From positions 628,800 through 692,799 of the forward strand of contig BCHX01000005.1 in assembly GCA_001599755.1 (NCBI GenBank): 64,000 nt of DNA, given 5' to 3'. Position numbers and translations under genes: made by a program. The notes below the pieces were generated by a model. It had not been told where the DNA came from. It did no database searches and saw nothing but the letters and a program-made list of their open reading frames with translations. Every line of letters begins with the position of its first letter. Within the stretch, counting starts at the first letter, position 1. Below are positions 12,722 to 22,352 of this stretch, piece after piece. This DNA is from Gliomastix tumulicola. Taxonomy: Eukaryota; Ascomycota; Sordariomycetes; Hypocreales; Bionectriaceae.

Positions 12722-13755
12722 GGCAGGATGTTAAAGCAACGATCAAGGGCTTTTACTAACCCAGCTAACGCTTTAATCCCCGCTCACTAAGAGGAATATG
12801 CGTCATGTAATCAGTCGACTTGAGAGAGCTGAGTCTCGTCGGTGGGAGAGCCGTTAAAATGAGAAAGAATTCTTCCGGAATATGTGCTCAAAGGCCCAAT
12901 TGATCCCTCGGGTGTGTTGAATTGTTACACCCTGTCCACTTAGCTCTTATGAATTGGGTAATAATCGGTCGTGTATTTCAGGAGCTATTCTCTGAGGATA
13001 GCAATGAGTTTTTCGTTGGTCAGAATCTCTTTCGTTCTAGCTATGTTGAGACAGTTGTCCGAGTTCAACTGAGTTGATCTAAGCTGCTCTAAGCTTTCTT
13101 ATACTCGCGCTACGGACCAGTGGGCATGAGCTGGCTTGTCCACTGATTAGAGAGCGGGGGGGAGGCGACCCGAGCTAAGACTGTATAACTTACCAAAGCG
13201 GCACGAGTCTCCATAAGGCTAGAGACCGGGAAGGCTCCGGGCGCATAACTCCTCCGATGCCACGTCCTCTTTACATGGGATACACCAGCACCAGTACAGA
13301 GGTAGCCCCACCGGACTAGTACTAGCGCTGACAGTTCCAATCACATCCGCCAGCGGTTGTGTCTAAAATTGGTGACAAGCTGTTGGCATTCTCCGTAACC
13401 ACCACTCATCAAGTGGCTTGTGGGATAGGTATTGGTGATGCTTGATGTTTCAGGATGCGCGCGCCACCAACCACAATAGACGCAAGAGTGAGGGTGGGCT
13501 CCAACATGTAGATAAAGCTGAGAGCCCGCGCCCACGCTACATCTACCTGGAGAATACATCAGCAGAAGAACGGCAACAAAGTTTCCTTTATTCTTCCCCC
13601 TTCTTGTATTCCCTTCCTTCCATTAGTTAGTGGACGGCCACCAACCAGCCAGGACGACTGGATCATCTGTATGTGTCTTGTCCTATTAACGAGCATGAAC
13701 TTGCGAGTCGGCATAGCTAATAGAATCTAATATAGCACGATCAACAAACGCCGCC
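12722..13755. other. Intergenic, no gene seen
   Basis: Normal-composition DNA between the AT block and the first gene. The open frames on both strands look random and I recognise nothing in them. The last few hundred bases presumably hold the promoter of the small gene at 13756. Confidence 0.5.
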
Positions 13756-14052
13756 ATGTCTCTTCCAAATAACCTAACTACCCGCGAGAGAGATGGGGTT
13801 CTGATGTACATTGAGACCAACGAGTTCGCCAAAGCGACTGGGTAAGTCCATCTGACTCCCTCGTGAGAATTACATAACTAATTATAGTTCAGGTCCTGGG
13901 AGCCAGTGACAGACGACCTCCGAGCCAAAGGAGTCGACGACGCGCCGGGTCAATATGAGTGGCTGCCCCGGGAGCAGTTCTACAAAAAGTTCTCGTTCCC
14001 AACTTCAGTCACAGACCTGGTTTATGACTTGGATGGCAACGTGGTCGGATAA
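13756..14052 (+). CDS. Small two-exon gene, 81 aa, function unknown
   Basis: Exons 13756-13841 and 13893-14052. The 51 bp intron has a GTAAGT donor, a CTAAT branch-like site and a CAG acceptor, and splicing joins one open frame. The start lies in a good context (GCCGCCATG). The protein begins MSLPNNLTTRERDG and ends LDGNVVG. It is acidic and soluble, with no signal peptide, membrane segment or cysteine pattern. A compact stretch around residues 30-75 (WEPVTDDL...YEWLPREQFYKKF) looks like a small folded domain. I do not recognise the family. It is the first gene outside the RIP block and is followed about 420 bp later by the 3' end of the oppositely oriented Fzo1-like gene. Splice consensus and codon use make a real gene likely; expression is untested. 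Confidence 0.65.
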
Positions 14053-14476
14053 TAGATAACCCCGGTCATGGCACAAAGTTGTGAGGAGCGCTGTCTCGTC
14101 CCAACCGCCACATGCCACAGTCTCCGCCATGTCTGATTATAATCTGCTCTTTATGTCGATGATAGCGGAATAGTTTATGCGAAAATATCCTCAATGTGCC
14201 TTGTCGCTCTGGTTCGCATGCTTTCTGTCCCGTAGCCTATCGTCGCCTGTGAGAAGTGGTATTTGTAGTCTCCGTCCAGCAGCTTTTTCGGCTGCTCAGC
14301 ACAAGACACTCTCTACTAATGTACAAATGAGCCATCTTTCCGGTTTGCACATCGGGTACAGGAATATGCTCCCGGTATTGTGGTGTGGCCGGTCCTGACC
14401 TGAAGAACAGGGACGATTCATCCTGCCATAGCTTGCTCCTCTGCTATAGCCTAGCTGCTGTTCCTCCAGAAACCAG

Positions 14477-16814
14477 TCAATCCAAAGAACCAGGCGCGGC
14501 TTCGAGGTCAATTCCCCTCACTGCTTCCCGTTCTCTCGCGTTGGCCGCCATCAGGGTCTCAAGGTACACAATCGCGGCTTGGCTCTCGTCACGAAGCTTA
14601 TCCATCTCACCCCGCCGCTGCCCCAGATCCCGAACAGACTGATCCAGCACAGTCCGTAAGTTCTCAGCTGGAATCCGGAGAACCCGTCGCACCCTATCGG
14701 TGATGCGGGACGAATTGGCAAACACATAATCAGCCGACACTAGCTGCGCTGCGACCTTCGCAGCCATATGTCGGGAGACATTATGGGGAATCTGCCGAAA
14801 GATGTGTGCCATAAATGTTGTAATCGCTAGACGCCTGTCAGCCCTTGACTCGTAGATTACAAAGTAATCACAAACCTGTAAGTACGATCCCCGGAACTAA
14901 GAACCGGCGGAAGCTGCTATTGTCCACAACACGGGTCAACATCCAGGCTGAGTCTAGCCACCTAGGGAGATCTGCTAAGTGCCCGCCTACGGTAGTGACC
15001 AAGGTAAAGGCCATCCCCGCGCTTGCAAGCTTCTCAGCAAAATGGAATGGTGGCCAGTCGACGAAATCTTGCAGCTCAATAGGTATGTCGACCTGTCTAG
15101 CTAATGCGTCTCGTTTCCGGGAAAACATAGCCTCTGGTCGAAACCGAAGCGTTTCGAAAACGTTGGCTCCCCCCCCGTGTAGGATGCCAAGCTGGGTAAT
15201 TGCATTGATACCCTTGGTTGCGTGCATGACGGCATTGTCTTCGCACTGGGTAACAACGTCAGCCACATGGGCCAACATCGCGTCCTTGAGTCCCTCAGCA
15301 TATTGATAGGCGGTCCAGGGTCCCGCGTAGACCACATCGTAGCCCCCAGCTCTATCCCCAACGCAAGCAATTGCACCACTGATTGTGGAGCGACTGTAAT
15401 CGAAAATTTCACGGCAAGTGTTCTCGACTGTCGCATCAATCTTATGCTCTGCTTCGGCGACTATCATCTTGCGTGACTCAAGCTGAGGCACGACAACTCT
15501 GACAGCTTCAAGAGCACGCTTGAGCTCGGATTGGGCTGTCACGAGATTGGTGGCAGCCAGGGAGTGAATATCATGCAAGAGATTCAGTAAGTAAGTTCTC
15601 GCTGGTGCGAGCTTCGACCTCGCACGATTCTCGAGAACAAACTTGCGCAGCGACCTTTCCAGATGCTCAAAGTCCTGTGCTTTGCCCTCATTCCTGTTGT
15701 TGATTTTGCACTCCTGGCCAGAGCTGGTGCTACCCTGGCTGGGTACAAGGACAGCATTGCTGGAGACAAAGTGGACGAGCTCCGACGACTCATTGAAGGT
15801 CTGTGGGCTCAGGTGCTGAATCTGCTCCATAATGCCCCTTTTGCACCTTTCTTTGTCCGCAATGGCGTCGAAGCCATTGACCACGATGAACATGTATTCC
15901 TTTTCAGCTGTTGCAGCTCGAATGAAGTCTTTGGCCGAAATCGTGAAGTGATTAGCGGCAGAAACCACAAACACAACAACATCTATCTCCTCTTGACGCG
16001 CAAATACGGCGGTAGTGTGAGTTGTGTCGTGATTCAAGCCTGGGGCATCGATAAGAGTTATGTCTACCACCCCTTTGTTGCCAAGGAGAGACTCGTCCGC
16101 CGTCCGTAGATCGTTGACAAACACTTTGCAATGTGTATAGCGGGCGTCCGTCACAACCTTCTCGAGGTCCTGCAAAGCGACGGTGTCGTAGGAGTGGTCT
16201 GTAGTGCTGGCATGGACCTCTTCGCGACCCGAGTTCTTGCTGGCATTCAACACCTCACAGAAAATGGCCGTGCATGGCTGTTGGTTCTCGGGGAGTATTC
16301 GACGACGGAGTAATGCGTTGCAAAATGTCGATTTGCCGGCGTTGACGTCTCCGGTCACCAGAATCTTGCTTAATGGATCGTCTATTCTCTCTCGCAAAGC
16401 CGAAAGTTGTCGGATGCTTGTGCTAATCTTCTCGTGGAGTAGTGAGGCGATGGTATCGTTTCCCAACACCTCTCGCAATGATGAAATATGACGTGAAGTG
16501 CCAAACGTCACATCTAGCCGTAGAACAAGAAGCTCGGATTTTGTCGAATGCGAGGAAGCCTCATTTTTGTCGCCGTCAACCCTGGCTAAGGCTTCATGTT
16601 CGTCGTCGTCGAGCCTAGCCAGGGATTCTGTGAGCGGTTCGAGGAAGGGGTAGTGCAACGGCCGTGTAGAGTTTGCAGTCTGGAGCCCCTGGAGCTGCTC
16701 TATCACGCCATCTATGGAGTAACCAAGCATGACACGCTGCTCATCGTACCATGATTGGTAGGAGGCATTCGGTCGGTAGGGCGCTGGCGGCATGTTGGGA
16801 ACAGTAGGGAGCAT
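14477..16814 (-). CDS. Mitofusin/Fzo1-like dynamin-family GTPase, short form
   Basis: Exons complement(14876-16814) and complement(14477-14826), with a 49 bp intron; 762 aa. The GTPase domain has G1 GDVNAGKS at residues 155-162, a G2 Thr in PCTAIF near 182, G3 DAPG at 256-259 and G4 VNGFD at 312-316. The surrounding sequence is typical of Fzo1, the outer-mitochondrial-membrane GTPase that drives mitochondrial fusion. Two hydrophobic segments near 596-616 and 638-656 match the Fzo1 membrane hairpin, and splicing is needed to complete the second (VPGIVL then AITTFMAHIF). The C-terminal heptad-like tail has LGQRR. Filamentous fungal Fzo1 is usually about 850-900 aa with a longer N-terminal region, so this is probably a divergent paralogue rather than the housekeeping copy. 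It lies close to the RIP block in an accessory setting. Function in fusion is inferred. Confidence 0.8.
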
Positions 16815-17687
16815 GTTTTGAAGTGAAGAAGATGGAGCAATTTGGACAGCTTTCCGGTCTGTCAGATGGTAGTCTGCAGCAAGTCATTCAGAGCCAATAG
16901 GGGGTTTGGAATTCAGTGGAGTCCTGCGCGAACTAATTCCCCGTCTTTTATCCGCCAGACCACTCCAGTTGCATTCAGGTGATCATCCACGTGACTTCTC
17001 ACCTCCATAAAACAGGGAGGTACATGACTAGGGTGTATTTTATCCTGGGAATCTATATAAATATAGGAGTAGAAGAGTAGGGAAAAAAAGAGATATATTC
17101 TTCTCCTTAAATTAAATATATAGTAGTAATTTTTTATTATTTTTTTTTACTTAAATCTATATTTATTTAGAATTTTTTTCTATTTTTTATATAAGTCCCT
17201 ATTAAATAGGAGGTCCTAATTGGTGTATATTCCCTGCTCCAAAGTGGAGGTAAGAATCATTCCAAGGGGGTACTGTATGCAGCTCACATCTTTTGCTGAA
17301 AACCCTCCCTTGTTAACGCACCATTCCGCCAGGTGCTCTTAGAAGTGCGACGAGCCTTCCGCCGATAGCCCCCATCGCACCCTAACAAGGCGACCGGAGC
17401 CGACTTAAGTTCACGCCACCGGACGTCGAGTACGCGACAGACACGGAAGAGCAGAAGGACATTGCGAGAGAAAGGCGTCCCAGAACAGAGCTAATCCCAC
17501 CAGCCTCGCAGGAGCAAGCGCTTGCCGCAGCTGGCGCTCACTAATCTTCCGGGAGCCGGCGCCTGCTAGCGCTCTACCTTAAAAGGCACTGATTTGAGGC
17601 TCTGTCCGGCCTGTGAATGCCTCGGTCTAGATAGGGCATAAATTTCATTCCTTTCGTGGGCTCATTCGTTGACAGGATGATTGATCC
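16815..17687. other. Intergenic with a second small AT-rich patch
   Basis: This is the promoter side of the Fzo1-like gene. An AT-rich patch at about 17040-17215 resembles the RIP block in miniature and is preceded by a CACGTGA at 16989-16995. The rest (17220-17687) is GC-rich with no readable gene. The patch may be a mutated solo LTR or small transposon remnant. Confidence 0.5.
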
Positions 17688-20102
17688 CTAGCTGTAGTTA
17701 TGGACGAAAATCGCCTCTAGCTCCCCAACTTCTCCCGAAAACGCTTGCCTGTCGATGGCCGCGGCCGCCTTCATTCCCTGCTTCCGCTGCTTGCCCTCCT
17801 CCGTCCATCGTCGCTTGTTCGGCACAACCGGTGCTAGTGCTTCGCGTTGTACTACATCGCTCATCTCGGCCCGTTCAAAGTCAATCATCATCACCCCGGT
17901 CTCCTCGTGGAAGAGCATGTTCGCGTCCCGCACATCCTTGTGCTGAATGCCCTCGCGATGGACGGCCCGCAGTGACCGGACCGCCATGTCCCGCAGCTTG
18001 TTGCTTGATACTCCGGCCGCTCTTGCATCTGAGAGGCTGCATCCTCCCCATGATAGGAATGCCATGTAGACCACATACACCCGGTGGTCGTAGTAGTAGA
18101 TCTTGTTCATCGCGCGAAGGTCGACGGCCCCCAAAAAGACCGGTACATGCCGGCCCTGAGCTGGAAGAAGACGCTTATACACATCTGCCTCATGCCGAAG
18201 ATCAGGAATAAATGCACGGACCGTGCCTTTACTGACAAAAGTGTACCCGTAGGCAAGCATCGTCACCTTGAACAGAACGCCGCGTGCCCCGCCGTGGCCC
18301 AGCCTCGTGATGCCGTCATCGAGCGATTGTTCGAGCTGCTGACGGAGCATATCAAGCCACTGCGCGTGGTTCACGGGATGGAAACCGCCGCCGTCGTCCC
18401 CGCGGTGGGAACCCACGTTGGGGCACCTTGCATCCAGCTTGCGTCCCCTGACCAGGCCCAGCAGGCATTTCTGCGTGCAGTACGGGCGATCGCGCCGCCA
18501 CGGGGCGGCCACCACTTCGCCACCGGCTTCTTCCGCGGAAGCAGCACCCGCCCCTTTGCCCCCCTCCTCTTGGCTTCCACCTCCGCGTGGCCGTTGCGCG
18601 AGAATTCGCTCGCTTCTTCGCGCTCTGGCGTCACCCGGGGCCGGCGTCGGTGTGTCAGGCGGCTTCGGAGATGATTCGTCGTCCGACGACTCCGGCTGCT
18701 GATGATCTACTACCTCGGCTGGGCTGTCGTTGCATCGCTTCCCAGGGCGCGGGCGCCTCCGAAGCCGTTGAAAGATCGGTGACCGGTCCACGTTCTGATA
18801 CGTCGTAGGGCTAGGAATGTACGAAGCGTCCAATGAGGCCGTCCGCTCTCCGTCCGGTATCGACCGCACTGTCGTTTCAAAATCTTCCGCCCAGGTACGC
18901 AGGCTCTGTGTTGCCTTTTGCCGCTCCGCTTGCCCGTGCTCGCTCGCTGTTATCAGGGCCAGGAGGGTGAAGGCCAGGTACTGACCGACCGCCGTGCATA
19001 TATGTTTCTCGTCCGCCGGCGCCGATGAAGTCTCGGAGCCTGGCTCGGCCAGGTGGTAGTAGAGTGTACCGGGATGCTTCCAGTCGATTACAAGAAACAC
19101 GATCGCCTCGCCTGTTGTCAGGAGGCCGTACTCGAGACCCCCCTCGATCATGTAATGATATGTCTGCGTGATGGCTGATGCTGTCAGTCTGTCGGCGAAG
19201 TATTCGAATCGAGCCTGCGGGTCGACTGAAGTGGGAATAGTCTTCCGGTTGACAACCTCCTTGTAGATGTCCATGGAGCGGAGGCCGACGCGGAGATGAG
19301 CCGCCGTCAACTTATGAGGCGGCTTGTACTCGGAGATGTAGATCATCGTGCGCTCCGACAGAGCACCGTCGGATCGGTAAATGCAGATTTGGTCGGCGCG
19401 TAGCTGGTTAGGGTCGCGCCGTTGGTCGGGCGTCTGCGGCGGTGTGGATGGCGTCTCTCGGTCCACCACTTCCTCGGACACTTCACTGATGGCGTGGGGA
19501 TGGTTCTCAAAGATGATCCCGTTGCCAATGTCGAAGGCGCTGGCCGTGGCCGGGTTGGCCTTCAGGTGGTTGATGATCTTCCGGACCGGATCCTCCACGC
19601 TAAGATGGAGGAAGTATTCCAAGTTCTTCTCGTCGGCAATCTTTCGTTCAGAAATCCTGGCACCCAAGCCCTCTAGGAGGGCGATATTCTCGAAGACACG
19701 CGCCTCCGCAGGGAAGGTGTCGTTCAGGGTGCCAAGGATGGCCTTTCGCTTGCCGAGAAAGTCGGACCATGGTCGGAGTGAGGTTGGGCACCACTTGCCC
19801 CGTGGGTTGGTGATGGAGCCTTTGGATGAGAGTCTCGGATCGGTCTCGACGGAGAATTTGGAAAATACGGATGTGTGGCAAGCTAGGATGTACTCGTTAA
19901 GAGTGGTCCGAATGGTCTGTCGCTCTGCCTTCTCGGCGCGTTGTCGTTCTTCTTGCGTCTGTCGCTCTGCCTTCTCGGCGCGTTGTCGTCCTTCCTCAAT
20001 GAGTCGCTCTGCCTTCTCGGCGCGTTGTCGTACTTCCTCAACGAGTCGCTCCGCCTCTTGCACACGTCGTTGAAGTTCTGCGAACCTATCTTCCTCCATC
20101 AT
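17688..20102 (-). CDS. 804-aa protein: coiled coil, nuclease-like and kinase-like domains
   Basis: Single exon. Residues 5-65 are a coiled coil built from RAEKAER repeats. Residues about 160-345 form a conserved fungal domain with the strings ISEYKPPHKL (EYK at 258-260) and ITQTYHYMIEGGLEYG; the beta-strand/E-x-K pattern resembles a PD-(D/E)XK restriction-endonuclease fold. Residues 360-530 are low complexity. A Cys-containing segment (YCTQKCL...DARCP, 541-561) precedes a kinase-like domain with GYTFVSKGT (619-627), a helix-C-type HEADVY (637-642), the catalytic loop HKDVRDAN (721-728) and DFE at 741-743 in place of DFG. I recognise this as a multicopy fungal family, often given unreliable names in databases. 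The nuclease-plus-kinase layout recalls Crinkler-RHS-type effectors, which is inference. Substrate and location are unknown. Confidence 0.75.
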   Translation of the reverse strand: MMEEDRFAELQRRVQEAERLVEEVRQRAEKAERLIEEGRQRAEKAERQTQEERQRAEKAERQTIRTTLNEYILACHTSVFSKFSVETDPRLSSKGSITNPRGKWCPTSLRPWSDFLGKRKAILGTLNDTFPAEARVFENIALLEGLGARISERKIADEKNLEYFLHLSVEDPVRKIINHLKANPATASAFDIGNGIIFENHPHAISEVSEEVVDRETPSTPPQTPDQRRDPNQLRADQICIYRSDGALSERTMIYISEYKPPHKLTAAHLRVGLRSMDIYKEVVNRKTIPTSVDPQARFEYFADRLTASAITQTYHYMIEGGLEYGLLTTGEAIVFLVIDWKHPGTLYYHLAEPGSETSSAPADEKHICTAVGQYLAFTLLALITASEHGQAERQKATQSLRTWAEDFETTVRSIPDGERTASLDASYIPSPTTYQNVDRSPIFQRLRRRPRPGKRCNDSPAEVVDHQQPESSDDESSPKPPDTPTPAPGDARARRSERILAQRPRGGGSQEEGGKGAGAASAEEAGGEVVAAPWRRDRPYCTQKCLLGLVRGRKLDARCPNVGSHRGDDGGGFHPVNHAQWLDMLRQQLEQSLDDGITRLGHGGARGVLFKVTMLAYGYTFVSKGTVRAFIPDLRHEADVYKRLLPAQGRHVPVFLGAVDLRAMNKIYYYDHRVYVVYMAFLSWGGCSLSDARAAGVSSNKLRDMAVRSLRAVHREGIQHKDVRDANMLFHEETGVMMIDFERAEMSDVVQREALAPVVPNKRRWTEEGKQRKQGMKAAAAIDRQAFSGEVGELEAIFVHNYS

Positions 20103-20388
20103 GGGGCTAGGGTGGCGTGTCTTCTGTGTGTGCGGGAGGCAGCCTGTTGTGCACGGGTTGGTATTATGGACTGAGGCTCTTCTAGGGATGGCTGTTGCCG
20201 TGGCGATTGGTGATCTTGTGGGGGAGTTTACTTACTGTAGGTCCGGTCTCTGATTGGCTGAATATGTTGTGTCTGCAAAGGACAAAAGGGTTTAATAGTT
20301 CGAATCTGGATCGCTAGAAAACAAGTTTTGGGGCGGCTACTATCTGATTAATAGTGAATATTGATTGTTTTGCCTCCTGTTGGCCCTG

Positions 20389-20500
20389 AAGACGCTGGCG
20401 CCCGAAAGACGCTGGCGACCAGGAAGACGCTGGCGACCAGGAAGACGCTGGCGCTCGAGAGAACGCTGGCGACAAAAAGACAGAAGACGCTGGCGGTCTC
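20389..20500. repeat. ~18 bp minisatellite (core GAAGACGCTGGCG), 6 copies
   Basis: Six copies of the core GACGCTGGCG are spaced about 17-22 bp apart. The second to fourth copies are the most uniform (GACCAG spacer). It lies upstream of the start of the kinase-like gene on the minus strand. Confidence 0.85.
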
Positions 20501-20586
20501 AACACCAACTTCTCGACTTACTAGTCTGTAATGTATTTGGATGCATTCGCCCTGCTGAGCTGGACGCTGGGCGACGTGGGCGCTGT

Positions 20587-20698
20587 GTTGGTGATGGTGC
20601 TGGTGCTGGTGATGGTGTTGGTGATGGTGATGATGGTGTTGGTGTTGGTGTTGGTGTTGGTGTTGGTGATGGTGTCGGTGATGGTGGTGCTGGCGATG
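20587..20698. repeat. GGTGAT/GGTGTT hexamer tract
   Basis: Tandem variants of GGTGNT with strong strand asymmetry run for about 110 bp. This produces spurious Val-Leu or His-Gln open frames on the two strands. Confidence 0.85.
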
Positions 20699-20776
20699 GG
20701 CGGCAGGGTCGTTGCTGGCAGCGCGCCCCACCCTGGAAACTCAATTCTGCCGCCTGCTTGGCCGCACCAGTTGCGT

Positions 20777-20831
20777 ACCTACTAGTACTACTAGTAGTAG
20801 TAAGTACTTAGTACTAGTACTACTAGTAGGT
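20777..20831. repeat. 55 bp imperfect palindrome of CTAGTA units
   Basis: The sequence begins ACCTACTAGTA and ends TACTAGTAGGT and reads almost the same on the other strand, with only a few C/G mismatches, centred on AAGTACTT. It could form a cruciform. Shorter versions of the same motif recur across the window. Confidence 0.8.
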
Positions 20832-21443
20832 TGTACTTACCTACAAGTACTACACACAACCCCGACCCGACATCAGAGCACATTGCAGAGCACATTGCAG
20901 AGCACACGGATGACAAACAAGCCAAGGCCGTCATGGGATGGTGCGCGTCGTGGCGCTGTCGGATCGATCAGCACCTTGTTTCTTCATCTGTGGGAACATA
21001 AACTCCATTCAGCTAACTAAAACCAAACTAAACCTGCTTAAATTAACGACAACAATAGCTGTTCCCATCCTTTGCTTGTTCGATACCATCCATCCGATAA
21101 GTTGTGACAATCTGCCCCGTTTCCATACTATCGCCTACTGTCGTTGCGCAACTGGTTTTCCTTTTTTTTTTTTTTGGGTGGCAATGTGCCTTGATGTGAT
21201 TTTTTAGAGGTAACAAACAGGGTCCGAAAGCAGGTTGCCCTCAAAAATAGGAAGTCGGTCCCTTGTCGGGACAACGCATCCTATCAGCTGAGGTGACCGC
21301 CGCGAAGAAAATACAGCACCCAACACCCGGGGGAACAATAACACAACTGGGAAAAATGGACTGTGTGCGAGCTAAGGTTGTGCAATGGTGCCTTTGTCGT
21401 AGAGGGAGAGAGAGAGAGAGATGACTAGGGGAGACGGCGACGC

Positions 21444-22352
21444 TTAGGTGGACGTGAGGCGGACAATAGTCGCCAGCCACTCTTCGATTCGCAGACGTCT
21501 AGGATACACAGTCAGCCAGCTTTTCTCTGTCCACAGTTGCGTCAAGCAAAAGGCTCGGGCTTGTCGAGGAGAGGGGGGGTAAGAGAAGGGACACATAAGC
21601 ACACTGACTTACCTCTCCTGCTCATCATCTGGAAAACGCTGCAGAATGCCAGTCTCGAAGCCGGCTTCAAGAGCATCATCAACCCACATTCCCGAGGTAA
21701 ACCACGGGTCGTACCGAGGCCCACGAGGCCCGTCAACGACAGGCGGGACAAGCTGTCGGGTAAGACCTTGAAAGTTCCTGATCTTCTTCGGATCAAGAAG
21801 GGCAACCACGCTGTACTCTTTACAGTCTGAGCGCACGCCCGGATGAGTGCTGGCATGCTCATGGTAGAGCTGGTAAGGGTTGAGGTTCCCGTCGATGAAG
21901 ATGTAGAGGCCGCTGACCGGAGGAATGTTCACCTCGCCGGTGTAGACAAAGAGCTTGTAGAAGGAGCCGTCGTAGCTGTCGTAGCGGCGACATCTGACCT
22001 TCATCACGGGCAAGCGAGCTCCCGAGGGGTCCATGTCAATAGAGAACGCTTTGGTGCAATTGATGCAAGGGCCGGTGCAGGGCAGCATGAACGGATCACT
22101 CGCCCAGTGCCGAATGTACCTGGTGGGGTACAGTGTAGAGGGATCGTCGGGGTCGTAGTCATCCATTAGGCGGCCGTTGGCATCCCTCATGTGGATGGCG
22201 CCAGTGCTCGCGGGCAAGTAGGTAACGCCCTGGCAGCCTCTGCCACCACGCTCAGGATGGTTGTCATCACGCTCAGGGCGGTTGTCATCACGCTCAGGGC
22301 GGTTGCCATCGCTCGGGGCACCCGCCCCAGAAGGGCCAGCGTTGTTCGACAT
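21444..22352 (-). CDS. Unrecognised 264-aa protein with NRPERDD repeats
   Basis: Exons complement(21613-22352) and complement(21444-21498). The 114 bp intron has a GTAAGT donor, a CTGAC branch and a CTAG acceptor. Splicing replaces an immediate stop with an 18-residue tail, RRLRIEEWLATIVRLTST. The N-terminus (residues 12-40) carries three copies of a seven-residue repeat (NRPERDD), encoded by a 21 bp tandem DNA repeat. The middle has CTGPCINC near residues 91-98 and a further Cys about 30 residues on, possibly one zinc site. The rest is a globular, Tyr- and Pro-rich domain (GSFYKLFVYTGEV, GLYIFIDGNLNPYQLY). There is no signal peptide or membrane segment. I do not recognise the family. The start was chosen as the first Met of the frame before the repeats. 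Confidence 0.6.

Larger units (their letters stand above)
20103..21443. other. Repeat-rich intergenic region, no gene seen
   Basis: It contains a GAAGACGCTGGCG minisatellite, a GGTGAT/GGTGTT hexamer tract, a near-perfect 55 bp CTAGTA palindrome and a (GA)n run near 21408-21421. Long open frames here are products of the repeats on both strands, not genes. Confidence 0.6.

Noticed and set aside
14845..16491. Several open frames on the plus strand
   Set aside because: They lie antisense to the Fzo1-like exons and carry no family signal.
20348..20811. His/Gln-rich, Pro/Thr-rich and Val/Leu-rich proteins of 80-150 aa
   Set aside because: They are translations of the minisatellite and GGTGNT tract on both strands.
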